From: Annulohypoxylon bovei var. microspora
Lineage: Eukaryota; Ascomycota; Sordariomycetes; Xylariales; Hypoxylaceae
Direction of reading: 5' to 3'
Length of the DNA: 64,000 bases
Assembly (NCBI GenBank): GCA_022836615.1
Contig: MU405316.1
Coordinates: forward strand, 1 to 64,000
In this document: piece after piece, positions 23,431-33,985 of the stretch
Numbering within the stretch: the first letter of the stretch is position 1
How the letters are laid out: each line of letters opens with the position of its first letter
Position numbers and translations under genes: made by a program
Notes under the pieces: generated by a model
Told to the model about the DNA's origin: nothing
The model's database searches: none
What the model saw: only the letters and a program-made list of their open reading frames with translations

Positions 23431-24951
23431 CTATCTATTATCCACCTCGTCCTTATCAGCCGGCGGTGGCTCGTCGTTGGTACTACTGCTCGTAGTACTA
23501 TCTTGTGTCTGCCGCAACCCCTCGTCTTTCCAAGGCGACTCGGCCTCCTCGATGTTATTCTCGTCCGCGCCTATCCGTAGCCCGCCTAGCCCCACCCGCT
23601 GGGTCGACGAATCCCGCACGCCCCTAACCGTCGCGGCATCGTACGAATCATCATCGTTGCCGTCGTCATCGTCGTCGTCGGTTCTAAGTTCTTCGTCGCC
23701 TACGAGCAGCGACTCCGGGTCCATTACGACGTCCGTGGGGCGCCGCCGTATGGGCTGCGGACTAAACGGCCGCAGACCTCGGCCTTGGCTTAGGTTCGAG
23801 TCGGAGAACAAGCTCTGCGAGTCTGCCTCCCTCCCCCGCTCCTTCTGGCCCACCGCCCCCGTCAGGCTCTGGTACTGCACGTCGTCGGGGTCGACGAGCA
23901 GGCTGTCGGCACGCCCGTGGCCCTCGCCCCCTCTTGCGGTGAGCACCGAGTCCGACGCCGAATCACTGGCCAGGATGCTCTTAGGCGGGAGTATACTAAA
24001 CAGCTTCGCCCCGCCGTCGCCCGCGTTCCCCGCCGCCCCCGCCACCACGCCCCCCGGCGTCGCGACCACCGCGGGCACGTCGTCCTCGCTGGCGAATAGG
24101 TCCTGGCCCTTCTCCAGCAGGTCGTCGAGACCGCCGCCGGTCCAGCCCTTGCGCGCGAGGCCCTCGAAGATGTCGACCTCGGCGCGCACGAGCGAGCAGC
24201 TGGCGTCGAGGATCTTGGCGCTCGTCTCCTGGGACTCGCGCAGCAGGGTGCGGGCGTGGTCGGCGTGCAGGGCCGTCAGGCCGTCGAGCTTGGTCGTGAG
24301 GGTGACGAGGTGCTCGCGGAACTGGGCGACGTCGCGGCGCCGCGTCTGCCGGTGCAGCTTCAGCCCTTCCTTCTCGAGCCGCCGGATCTCGCGCGACCGC
24401 GCGGCCGCCTCGCGCTTGTACGTCTCGTCCTCGTCCTCGATCGCGCGCCGCCACTGGTCCAGCTCGTGCAGCAGCGGCACCTCGAACGACCGGTACACCG
24501 TCTCGCTCAGGATCTGCTGGTGGTTCGCGACGAGGTGGTGCACGCCGCTCGCGCTGAGCAGCAGGTCTGCCGTGCACGAGTTCTTCGCCGTGAAGCTGTT
24601 GGTCAGGCTCGTGCCCCCCGGGGGCCCCAGGGCGTCGGCTCGCGACTCCTTCAGCCGCGCGCAGGACTCCAGCGCCGACCCGAAGGTCGAGGCCGCGGTG
24701 GACAGCGACGACAGCGCGATCCGGTAGGTCTTGGCTGTGGAGAGGAGGTCGGAGTACGCCTGCTGCGACTGCTCGAGGTCGGACTTGGTGAGGACGGCGT
24801 GGATGGGACGGGGCGGAGGCGGGAGCGGTAGGTTATACGACGATAGCGGGTTGGCCGTGGAGGCGTAGGAGTATGTTGGAGAGCCGGGTAGAGGGACTTG
24901 AGAGGGCGAGGGGGACGGTGGTCGAGCTGGTACTGGTGCTGCCGTCGCCAT
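23431..24951 (-). CDS. Ivy1-like phospholipid-binding (I-BAR) protein
   Basis: Yeast Ivy1 is a vacuolar inverse-BAR protein that binds phosphoinositides, Ypt7 and Vps33. Single exon, 506 aa from the ATG at 24951. The frame is open further upstream to 25077, but that part encodes a composition typical of leader and the ATG at 24951 has a good context. Residues about 50-290 form a long helical domain: LTKSDLEQSQQAYSDLLST, then LTNSFTAKNSCTADLLLSASGVHHLV, then a charged coiled coil (KREAAARSREIRRLEKEGLKL). Residues beyond 300 are disordered and rich in Gly, Asp and Ser, with an acidic run of Asp residues near the end. GC content and codon bias are visibly higher than in the neighbours, which creates long antisense ORFs (23420-24727 on plus) that are not genes. 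Confidence 0.85.
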   Translation of the reverse strand: MATAAPVPARPPSPSPSQVPLPGSPTYSYASTANPLSSYNLPLPPPPRPIHAVLTKSDLEQSQQAYSDLLSTAKTYRIALSSLSTAASTFGSALESCARLKESRADALGPPGGTSLTNSFTAKNSCTADLLLSASGVHHLVANHQQILSETVYRSFEVPLLHELDQWRRAIEDEDETYKREAAARSREIRRLEKEGLKLHRQTRRRDVAQFREHLVTLTTKLDGLTALHADHARTLLRESQETSAKILDASCSLVRAEVDIFEGLARKGWTGGGLDDLLEKGQDLFASEDDVPAVVATPGGVVAGAAGNAGDGGAKLFSILPPKSILASDSASDSVLTARGGEGHGRADSLLVDPDDVQYQSLTGAVGQKERGREADSQSLFSDSNLSQGRGLRPFSPQPIRRRPTDVVMDPESLLVGDEELRTDDDDDDGNDDDSYDAATVRGVRDSSTQRVGLGGLRIGADENNIEEAESPWKDEGLRQTQDSTTSSSTNDEPPPADKDEVDNR

Positions 24952-26055
24952 CGTTGCCTTTTCCCCTTCTCTTGGTCTTCTTGTATTTGAAACTATTGGT
25001 ATGATATTACTGGTTGGCGGGGTTTGTTTACTTTTGCAGTATCTAAACTCAGAATATCCGATACGGTAGCGTAGCAACGGCCGTGTGGGTTTGCATGTGG
25101 TAGTGGATTAGACGATATCTAAACTATTGGAGCAATAGAAAGATTAGGTATGTAGTAGGTAGGTATTGGTTATTAGGCTAAGGCTGTAGCGATACGTCCA
25201 ATAGGTAAGAAATGGAATACGATATCGATATAGTCCGATAGTCGTATACCTATGTAAGCCAAGAGGAGAAGAATGGAATATGACGACAACCGGGCACACC
25301 GGCGTAAAGAATGATGATACAGAGGCAGAGTTAGACACCTGATGGAAAATGTAAAATATTGTTTCAAGGGAAAAAAAAAGTGTTAAACAAAAGTCTGGGT
25401 TAGTTAGGGATGTTAATTATTAGTTGGGACCTTAGAGGCTTACGCCGGTCCGCAGCTATCTTGTGATCCGACTCCACCACTGCCAGGTGGGCATCTCCAA
25501 CTATCCGATAAGATAAGGCGTCACTCCCCCCTATTTACTACATACAGAGCAGCTGCATACGTGGGAGGCTTGTATTCTAACCTCTTTTATCAAAACGTGC
25601 AGTTTCTATTTAAGATAGTGGATTCGTTCGACTTGTTCCGCAGCCATGGAGTGCACATGTTCGCTTTCGATTAGTTATGATATTTCGATTTCTTGAGAAA
25701 ATGATACGGCCAAGAAATTATACGAAATCCAACGATGAAGTACCGGGGTATATTAGGACTTTATCTAATGGATTCAGACATGTGTATCAGATGAACTCAA
25801 GATACTGAGACATACATAATCTATCATTTAGACTAATTCCTTGCAGAAATGCACGTTCTATCATATCGGAGTATGTAGAAACATAAGATGCTTCATGTTT
25901 TCTATGATTCCGATTATACCTCCGAATATCAATATGCGTCGTCTATAATAATAAGCAGGGGCATACTATTCATTCTAAGCGTAACAATCTAGTAGCGTCT
26001 TATTGCCTTCTCTTTCTATCACAACAGGAGCTCACCGCTTCTAGTTTGGCGTAAC
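24952..26055. other. Upstream region of the Ivy1-like gene
   Basis: No gene supported. The first 130 bases are probably leader. The remainder is AT-rich. ORFs at 25144-25338 and 25173-25367 overlap each other in different frames and have no domain. Confidence 0.5.
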
Positions 26056-26992
26056 TTATAACTCTGACTTCTTTTCGGCGTCGGGAGGAAGGCGTGCTCT
26101 TAAGAAACCCTCGACTTCATCAAGTTCCTCCACGCAAGCCGAATGAGGCATGCCACTATATCGCCAAGTGTCAGTCAATATAATGAGAGGTAGGTAGATA
26201 ATCTAAAGCTGTTTAACAACAAGACGACTCAAACTTACGGGTATATCTTCATGGTGACATCAAACCCCTGCGCCTTCAGCAGCTCGTAAGAGGTCTTACC
26301 GAAGTTCGTCGGCACGACCTGATCCTCATCACCATGGCACATCAAAACCGGGGTCTTGTGGTTATGGTCGTTCTCCTTGATGAAGTCGGGGAACTTGGAG
26401 TCCAACAACAGATAGGACGACAACGCGACTATGCCAGCAATCTTATACTTTGACGTCAGTCCCGTGAAAAGGGATATAGCACCGCCCTGGGAGAAGCCGC
26501 CAAGAACGATGCGTCCAGCTGGTATGCCAGAGTCGATCTCGGCTTGGATCAATCCGTTAAAGTATTCTCTGCTCAGCAGAATACCCCTCTCATCCTGGTC
26601 TTTTCTAATATCGTCCGTCTTTCCACTCAGCGCAAACTAGGACAGCTTATTAGAACTTAAGTAATAAGGCGAGAAGAGACTAGATACTTACGATATCATA
26701 CCACCCAGGCATTGGCATTCCCTCGGCCTGTTCTTTCAATGTAAGTCCTCATGCATAATCCCACATACCTAGATAGGTACATAACAGCAAGAAGACTTAC
26801 GGCGGTGACCGGTATGCGAGGAGCGTGGGGTAGGACGAACTTGACCTCGTCCAATCTCTGTCGCCGTCTCCAGTTCTCGACAGCGGTAGCCCATCCGTGC
26901 CCGGTGTCGCCCAATCCGTGTACGAAGATGACGGTAGCCGTGTGCTTGGCCGCGGCCGGGAATAAGAGCGGTGGGGCTCTTCTCATCGCCAT
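26056..26992 (-). CDS. Acyl-protein thioesterase 1 (phospholipase/carboxylesterase family)
   Basis: Serine hydrolase that removes palmitate from proteins and also hydrolyses lysophospholipids; usually cytosolic. Exons on minus: 26992-26801, 26727-26692, 26636-26239 and 26155-26056; phases close and give 241 aa, the family length. Motifs: VIFVHGLGDTGHGW near the N-terminus (oxyanion loop), EGMPMPGWYDI encoded by a 36-base exon, the nucleophile elbow GFSQGGAIS, the catalytic Asp in HGDEDQVVP and the catalytic His in GMPHSACVEE. The start MAMRRAPPLLF is the conserved one. An in-frame ATG at 27088 would add 32 residues that look like a signal peptide (see findings). It is divergent to the dioxygenase gene. 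Confidence 0.94.
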
Positions 26993-27674
26993 GATGGGAT
27001 CGGATTTTATGCTAGCGGATGTGACAGAGATGAAAAGTAACAAAAAGAATGAGAGGATGATCTTGTGTGAGGGCAGAGATGTAAGCATCCACTAGGTAGA
27101 CTTGGGTTAGGTAGGGAGGGATATGATTGAGGCTCAAAGAAGGACCTAGTTGAGACCGGATGAAGTTTCCAAAGTTTCAAAGTCTTTGCTAGACAATAGA
27201 ACAATTCTGATAGGTGTATGTATGTAGTGAGGGGATATACGAATAAGGAGGGGGCACTAAATTTGTGGGGTGTTCCGAAGTTGTCTCTATTACTAAAATC
27301 TAATTGGCCACAAACATGTGCAACTTGCCGGAACTAGATCCACCTCCCACATCCACCTCCCACCTCCCACACCTCCCACATAGGTAACACAACGACCGCC
27401 CAACCCCAGCGGCCGCTCAAACGCCCCAACCATCATAGATGCTGACCGATTCTTGGTAATTGCTGAAGAACTTATTAGGTACCAGGTGGTCGCTGTAGTA
27501 GCGGTTTCTTTAGCAGCTTTAGCGACTGAGCGACTTACACCGGACTTTTCGGCAGACGAAATGGTTTAGAGCGAGTTACCAATTCAGTTACAAAATGAAT
27601 TTCTAATCGTTGATTGTCTCATATTTCTCTTTTAAATAGCCAATTCTTAAATACCTAACCTATAAAATTGTCTC
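26993..27674. other. Divergent promoter region between thioesterase and dioxygenase genes
   Basis: Contains the minus-strand leader or N-terminal extension of the thioesterase (26993-27088), a CACCTCCCA direct repeat near 27343-27380, and AT-rich sequence before the dioxygenase start. No other gene. Confidence 0.5.
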
Positions 27675-28912
27675 ATGGATTCTCCTAGATTAATTACGAG
27701 ATCATTCTTAATTATATCACTTGTTGTCGCAGTCGTGGCTTTCTTATTTTCAACATCATTGTTTCGTGTTACATTACCCCTTTTCACTTGGAAGTCCGTA
27801 TCCTCTTTGGTGCAGCATCAACCATCAACGAACTTCTCACAACCAATGGCGAATAGTAAAATCCCAGTTTATTTCTTGAGTCATGGAGGGGTAAGTCATT
27901 AATATCTATTGAGCTTAATTTATATCACCAGTAACTGCCTGGTCTAACTCGGGTATTACCAAATAGCCAACCGTCCAGTATGATACAGACCACCCAGTCT
28001 ACCCAGTCCTACAGAGAATTGGAAGAGAAATAACCGAGAAGGTGAAGCCTAAAGCCGTCGTCGTCTTCTCAGGTCACTGGGAGGCTGGACGTGACGTAAT
28101 CGAAGTCAATTCTGCCGAGCATACGGATTTGATCTATGAGTATGTTTTCACCATATTGTGTTGTCGTTATCAATGCTTATAATTCCCGATAGTTTCTATG
28201 GGTTTCCGCCCGAGTTCTATAAGGCTCAGTACCCAAATAGGGGAAGCCCTGAGCTAGCCTCGCACATACTTGATCTCCTAACTAAAGCTGGAATCAAAGC
28301 GAAGGGGGTAACCAGGGGTCTCGATCATGGTGTATGGTCAGGGTTCAACGTCGGTAAGCTACCTATCACCTTACCACGAAGCGATATCTCTCGCTAAGTC
28401 CATTGAGCATTTCACCCTCAGGATAACCCTCTCAATGTTCCCTTGGTACAAGTGAGCTTGTACGCCAACCAGGACGTCGACATGCATTATCGACTAGGAC
28501 AAGCTGTCGCCTCCCTTCGTGACGAGAATATCCTCATCATCGGCGCTGGAATGTCGGTACATAACCTCAGGGACTATATGGTTACGCAAGGTGACCCGAG
28601 GCCATTGCCCTACGTTGCATCGTTTGACGAGGCCCTAAAAGAGGCAGTCGAGTCCCCCCCGAGCGAACGTCAAGCTCGCATGGAAGCAATCGCTAAACGG
28701 CCAGATGCCAAGCAAGCCCACCCAGTGAGTTTTAAGGCTGCCACTTCTAGAGAGGGGGCATAGCTAATCGTCAATAGCGCTTTGATCATTTAATGCCGGT
28801 CTACGTAGCTGCCGGCGCGGCCGGCGAGGATGCGGGCAAGAGGACATGGACACTGCATGAAGGCAGCATGGGATGGGCGCAATATACGTTCGGGAAGGTG
28901 TCTACACTGTAG
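27675..28912 (+). CDS. Class III extradiol dioxygenase, LigB/4,5-DOPA dioxygenase type
   Basis: Non-heme iron or zinc enzyme family that cleaves catecholic rings such as DOPA. Exons 27675-27890, 27967-28139, 28193-28353, 28408-28724 and 28778-28912; phases close, 333 aa. Metal and active-site motifs are in order: SHGGPTVQYD, VVFSGHWEA, the DFYGFPPEFY segment, LDHGVWSGF and DHLMPVYVAAGAA. For the fourth exon I use the acceptor at 28406-28407 (TTGAG) because it restores VAFHPQDNPLNVPLVQVSL, which matches the family; the CAG at 28419-28421 would create a stop. The first about 55 residues precede the usual start and carry a hydrophobic stretch (LIISLVVAVVAFLFSTSLF) that looks like a membrane anchor; the family core would begin near the internal Met (MANSKIPVYFLSHGG). 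Confidence 0.9.
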
Positions 28913-29398
28913 GAGGATTAAGAGGGTGTTAGGTACCTTAGGCCGGAATTGTACTTGGCATTTACTCCTAACATAAAATGTAATATCGTCAGCAAGCAGA
29001 GATAAGTTGCTATATTGTGTATTCTAACTTCACACTGGATTCAATGGATGGTACGCAATGTCTGTCGCACAGCTGCTACAACCCGTCCTCAATCCCGTGA
29101 GGTCTTAACTATCTCAAACACACTTCGCCGCGAATTAAACCTTTGATAAATATAGCGTCGTGTTGTATATATTTGCAGGTCTCACGTTACATTATATTGT
29201 TCGTCTTGCATGAGTGACATGATGCAAAGAGAACTGTGTAATGTCTTCATATTCTAGCAAACAGCCCTTTCATACTTAAGACAACCGAGAAGACTCGAAC
29301 ATCTATCTAAACACAGAGGCTCTCGACAGGCAGCCCACTGCAGTTGTCTTTAGGTATAATTTGACTTGGTTTGTTTGCTCTGCGATAATCAACTAGGT
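28913..29398. other. Spacer between dioxygenase and DUF6594 genes
   Basis: 3' region of the dioxygenase gene and promoter of the next. AT-rich, no gene seen. Confidence 0.45.
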
Positions 29399-30775
29399 AT
29401 GGCCAATCATGCCAACCATGAAGCTTCTTTAGCTACAAATGACTTTCCTGATTCACAACTTGAGTTAGGACATCAAGGCCAGGGTACGTCGTATCATAAG
29501 CGTCGCGAGCACCAAAAACTCTAACATCAATTGATAGAAACAACAATGGCGACGATCATTATGAACCGAAAGACGACACTCTCGGATTACTAGGCAGGCT
29601 TGGAAATATATTCAAGAGCAAGCCAGTGTCATTTCCCTTGCGATGGAAGAGCAGTAAGCGGATTTCATTTAATATTAACCTTGTGCAGTAAAAACCATGT
29701 TTAACTAGCGGATCCAGTTGACGAGACGCCAAATGGGTTTCCACGACTTGGGGCGTTCATTGCGAAAACTGGGCAGAACCATCTGATCTTCCGTCGATTC
29801 AACTACTTACAAGCTAGGGTGCTGCTGAATCTCCAAGATCAGTTGCAGTCATACGAGGATGAGCTTGACACACTCGATAAACAACTGGATGAACACCCTG
29901 GTAAAGACGGCCGTGAACCCTTAGATAAATTTCTCGAAAGACATAATGCTAAGATGCATGCAAAACAAACGAATGATGAGACATCGCGATCTCGCCATGC
30001 CCTCCGCCATGCCCTCCTTCAGAATATCGAAGACAAATTCGAAAAGTACAGTAAGCCTTACAAAATCCTACATTCAAGATAGGCTACAGGCAAAAATACT
30101 TTCTTACTTGATTAATAATTAGTCACACTCTTGAATCTCGTTTCACAGTCAGCTCTTCAAGGGGGGCCCTCGGAAACAAGCTTCCAAGGTCTAGTAAACT
30201 TCTTCAACAACCACGTCCCAGATACGGGACCAATAGTATACTACCAGTTTAAGGACGATCTAGTATGGCTTAAACCACGGGGTGACACGTCGGGAATGGA
30301 TACCTGGCTTATGAAACTCCTGCTGAACGCCCCTCACGGCATTATAAAAGTGAGTCTCATTCCAAGTAAGGATAAGAAGGCCTCTAACTTAGACTAAACT
30401 ATTGACAACTAGAAAATATTTAAAGCCTCCGTAAGTTAACATTTCCGTTTAGGCTGTGTACCTACCTACCCAGCTGATCTAATACCGCTTTCGTGTTTAT
30501 AGAAATACGACCCCCAAGATGAATTCATGCTGGCTCACAGTAACCGGAAAATCATGGTTGCAAGAGCCATTCTTCTGAGCCTTCCCTTGGTTGTACTGCT
30601 CGTGGGCCCGATTTATCCTTTATACCATCTCAGCCAAGGTGAAATGACCGAGGGCACCTTGGTCGGCATTATGTTCATTCAGATCGGGTTCACTGGCATC
30701 TTTGCCTGTTGTCTCAAGTACCTCACGCAGCCTAAAAGGCATGAATTATTTGCGTGTACCGTAGCGTCAGTATAA
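29399..30775 (+). CDS. DUF6594 family membrane protein
   Basis: Fungal family of unknown function with a helical domain and C-terminal membrane helices. Six exons: 29399-29490, 29538-29653, 29709-30050, 30123-30349, 30413-30430 (18-base microexon, KIFKAS) and 30503-30775; all phases close, 355 aa. Typical features are FRRFNYLQARVLLNLQDQLQ followed by a coiled coil, then the ALLQNIEDKFEKY helix, and AHSNRKIMVARAILLSLPLVV leading into two transmembrane helices (GPIYPLYHL, then TLVGIMFIQIGFTGIFACC) and a basic tail. The first intron is the least certain: GTATCA at 29491 is used because it restores frame, and the next ATG choices fail. Expression level and function cannot be judged. Confidence 0.82.
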
Positions 30776-31569
30776 GATCTCTCGAATCCAGTCATCTGGG
30801 CGTGTGTGAAGGCTGGCCACTGGCTAACTAATGTGTAGATATATGGGAGTGCTCCTCATATTCATGAGTCAAACGCTCCAAAAGTCGAGTTGAGGGGATG
30901 AGGTCGGTTTGGGTAGTAAAATTTAACCCTCACTTGCCATGTTTACTTAATTTTAACTTCCTGAGACAGAAAAAGTTTATAAACATAGTCTGCTCATTTG
31001 GAAGATAGTCTCAATCATTAAAAGCGAAACATGCTGTTTGTTAAACTACCTAGGTAATGATTATACACGTAGCTAATATAAATTACCTAGGTACCTATGT
31101 TTGATCCATATAAGGAGAAATACCTCATGGGGGTGTAATCGCTAAGTAAATTTAGGGATATGAGCGATAGTTAAACATCATAGTACTTATTAGTACTTAC
31201 CTACCTACCTAGACTTAAATGCCATAGCAAATTTTTTAACAACAGTGAAATGATATAACCTAACTAGTTTGTAACAAATTTTATGACAAGTTATCATTTT
31301 AAGTCAATACAACCAACACATTAATATTTCTCAAAGTTTAAGATCAAGCAAATAGCAAATTAACGTTTGAGGGCATCCGTTACTATGACTCCCAAATGCC
31401 TACCTAACTAGGTACCTAGGTAGATTCTGACTTTATATAAATATAAGTAATAGTATTCTTAAAAAGACTACCTGTACTTGCCGTTTCATAAGCAAAGATT
31501 TAACAACCTCCATAAGTTCATTACAACATTAGCTTACAATTGAACTTGTGTATTTCTCTTTAACCGAAA
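30776..31569. other. AT-rich spacer
   Basis: No gene seen. It holds repeated CCTAGGTA/TACCTAGG palindromes near 31060-31100 and 31400-31420, and a CTACCTACCTA run at 31198-31212. Confidence 0.5.
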
Positions 31570-31882
31570 ATGTCTACAGGCCCTCATGATTCCACCAGGG
31601 CTACAATATTTATGGCTCAAAGGCAGGCAAGTGAATAACCTTAGGATTAAAACTAAAAAAAAAATATGTTATAACTTACCTATGATATTTTAGTCTAAAG
31701 AACCCAAGATATGGCACGGATCCCTTGAGATTGAAATTTCAGAAGTCAAGAACAATGAGTATAGATTTCAAACAGGGAAGCAAAGCATAATACAGCTAGG
31801 GGTCCATTCTTTCGATACAGTCACAGCGTTGATTAACGATGGATCATTCAGTATGTTTGAATTTGGCGAACGCCCCCGTTAA
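31570..31882 (+). CDS. Hypothetical 81-aa protein with a GC-AG intron
   Basis: Not recognised. Two exons, 31570-31626 and 31694-31882, give 81 aa. The junction is CAG then GCAAGT, the usual consensus for rare GC-AG introns, with TTTTAG at the acceptor; this is the only donor that keeps both halves in frame. The alternative GT at 31631 leads to an immediate stop. The second exon reads like a small beta-rich domain (KIWHGSLEIEISEVKNNEYRFQTGKQ). No signal peptide or membrane helix. Could be a fragment of an old gene; length and isolation lower confidence. Confidence 0.45.
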
Positions 31883-32336
31883 GTTTACTGCATTCTTCCC
31901 CTTTATTTGTGTCTAAAAATGAGCAAATTATTTGCCTGTCATCAAAGAGGGATAATGGGTGGGCGCCGCATAGGTATTCAACATTGTACGGCAACGGATC
32001 AGGGGATCCTAATATTAACGCGATGCTTTCGGAAAAAAGATTTGTCGAGGTCTAAAACACCGGAACACTTAGGATTGCGTTTGTAGACTATCAGGTATTT
32101 AGATGCTTTAGCTTTAATTAGATAGTTAATCAAAGCAAAGTCCTTAAACAATATGATGTCTATCTTGCAATTGCAAATGTGGAAGTGTAGGGAATTCATT
32201 CTACCATCCAAAGAGGAATGAGGAGTGTGTGCCCGTATGTTCAACATCATACAGCATTTGAAAGAGCCGAGAAATAAGAAAGAGAAAAAATGAGCGAAAT
32301 TTAGAAGGATGTATGTACGGAAAAAGCAAAAGTAAA
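31883..32336. other. Spacer before tRNA-Val
   Basis: AT-rich. The minus ORF 31999-32463 runs through the tRNA gene and is not real. The T-run serving as the tRNA terminator lies at 32321-32325. Confidence 0.5.
32321..32325 (-). terminator. RNA polymerase III terminator of tRNA-Val
   Basis: Five A on the plus strand, so TTTTT on the transcribed minus strand, 11 bases after the tRNA 3' end. Confidence 0.7.
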
Positions 32337-32410
32337 TGATCTCGTCCAGGCTCGAACTGGAGACCTTCAGTGTGTTAGACTGACGTGATAACCAACTACA
32401 CCACGAGACC
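32337..32410 (-). tRNA. tRNA-Val (anticodon AAC)
   Basis: Seventy-four bases without an intron. The acceptor stem GGTCTCG pairs with CGAGATC (one G-U pair), discriminator A. The D arm is GTGTAGTTGGTTATCAC, the anticodon stem TCAGT/ACTGA encloses the loop CTAACAC with anticodon AAC, and the T arm is TCCAG-TTCGAGC-CTGGA. A and B boxes are intact. It decodes GUU (and GUC through inosine). Confidence 0.97.
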
Positions 32411-33985
32411 GTGCAAAATGGTTTGGATGCATTGCTTATATCCGTGGGTCGAGCACGGACCATAGAGGAGCCAATGGGAGACTACGTAGGCACCCTCTCT
32501 ACCTATGAATGGTTGCTTTTAACTCACGACTTTCACTTTACTTCTCTAGGTATAGCACATCGAGCTTAAACTCGCTATTCATTTAGGCTGGTTATAGGAT
32601 TTTCACATGTAGAAAGACTGATATTAAGAACGGAGCAAGGAGCTTGGTTTGATCTAGTCAGAATCTAGTATGAAATTACAATCTGCTTCCTGAGTGCTCT
32701 AACTTCCAAGGTTTTCTTCAAGAGACATTGATATTAATCAACTTAATTTCCAATAGAATAAGCCATATCAGACCGTAGTATCGAGCTAGTCGCATTCGTA
32801 GGTAGTGGAAGTAGCTGCAGTTCATCCTTAAAGTTTTCTGCCACTTTACCAATTGATCTTCAAGCTGAGCAAGAACTTCAAGAACTTTAGCCACTCAACT
32901 ATCCCCGGCAGCCCCGCTGAGACCGAGCTTGAATTCTGACTAACAATTGTGACGTACTACCTTGTAAATTTCTTTCCCCGGCACTTACGTACTTAAAGAT
33001 TCTATCTGAGATTATCCAATCGGACAAATGAGTTTTCTATCCGATACCTTACCCCAGGTTGTATAGGTAGGTTGTATGTATGTATGTATGTGCCTAGGTA
33101 ATGTTTATGACACAACCTTAGCTATAAAAAAGGTTCAATGTTAAAAGCTTGGGCACGGAATATTAGACTTCTCCACACTTTTCTTATCAGCCCAGCCACT
33201 AACCTGCGCGCTATGATTGGTCAATGCATTCCTGATAAGTTTCCGCTTACACGTTCATGGGGGTCACGGATTTACAACCTCTACCCTGGTTTCCTTTTGT
33301 CTTGCATCTGACATTGCAATTCTATTTGAAGTTCTTATCATTTCGTTATGTTGTGTGTATGGATATGGGTATGGTTTCTTGGAGAAAATGCAGCTCACTT
33401 CCGTTCGTGCGTGTATGCTAGCATGGTCTAGGTATTCGGAGTTTACCTGCAGCGTGTACAACATGCCCCGTGTCTACTGGGTAAGTTGCACGAGTTTAAT
33501 GTTGTTACCGTGGAAGTCTATCAAGCAAGTATTCGAACTCTCGGAGACTAGCTCATTAAACTAGGCTTTAAGGTGCTCCTTGGTGAGAAGTTATACTTCA
33601 AAGAGTTCCAATGGATCCCACTTCGGTAGACCTACATAGACACTACCAGCCGTCCGGCCTAGAACGTGATAGGCTGACTTATCAAGAATTGCCATATTCG
33701 ATGAGACAACATGCTTCTAGGTGAGACCCTGCATGCGGGGGTTGGGTCACAAAGGCTGGGGTGTGTATGGGGAGAGCTTCGAGCGCCGAGCTATCCTACT
33801 GATAAGCAAAATATATATTAATATTATACATAGCATGAGCGCCCGTTGTACGCCACTATATAATCCCACACTAGTTCTTAGCATTGGTATACTCGAGATT
33901 CCTGCGGTGCTGCTTTCTCGCCCGATCAACGACTCATCTGGTCTAACTTCACGGCTTGAGGTTTTCGATATAGCAGAAAGACAAG
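32411..33985. other. Upstream region of DUR3
   Basis: No gene supported. It holds a TATG microsatellite (33075-33090) and GATA-factor elements listed separately. The ORF 33217-33564 is hydrophobic by composition but has no start context or domain. Confidence 0.5.
33183..33806. promoter_or_regulatory. Cluster of five GATAAG elements upstream of DUR3
   Basis: GATAAG or its reverse CTTATC occurs at 33183-33188, 33234-33239, 33334-33339, 33678-33683 and 33801-33806, all within about 800 bases of the DUR3 start. A CCAAT box in reverse (ATTGG) lies near 33216. In filamentous fungi AreA/NIT2 binds HGATAR elements and switches on nitrogen-scavenging genes, so these are plausible control sites. Binding itself is inferred. 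Confidence 0.5.

Noticed and set aside
23420..24831. Long plus-strand ORFs (435 and 191 aa) opposite the Ivy1-like gene
   Set aside because: Caused by high GC content of the real minus-strand gene; Ser/Arg-rich, no fold.
31999..32463. 154-aa minus ORF
   Set aside because: Runs straight through the tRNA-Val gene.
33217..33564. 115-aa ORF upstream of DUR3
   Set aside because: Hydrophobic by composition; overlaps GATA elements; no homology or splice logic.
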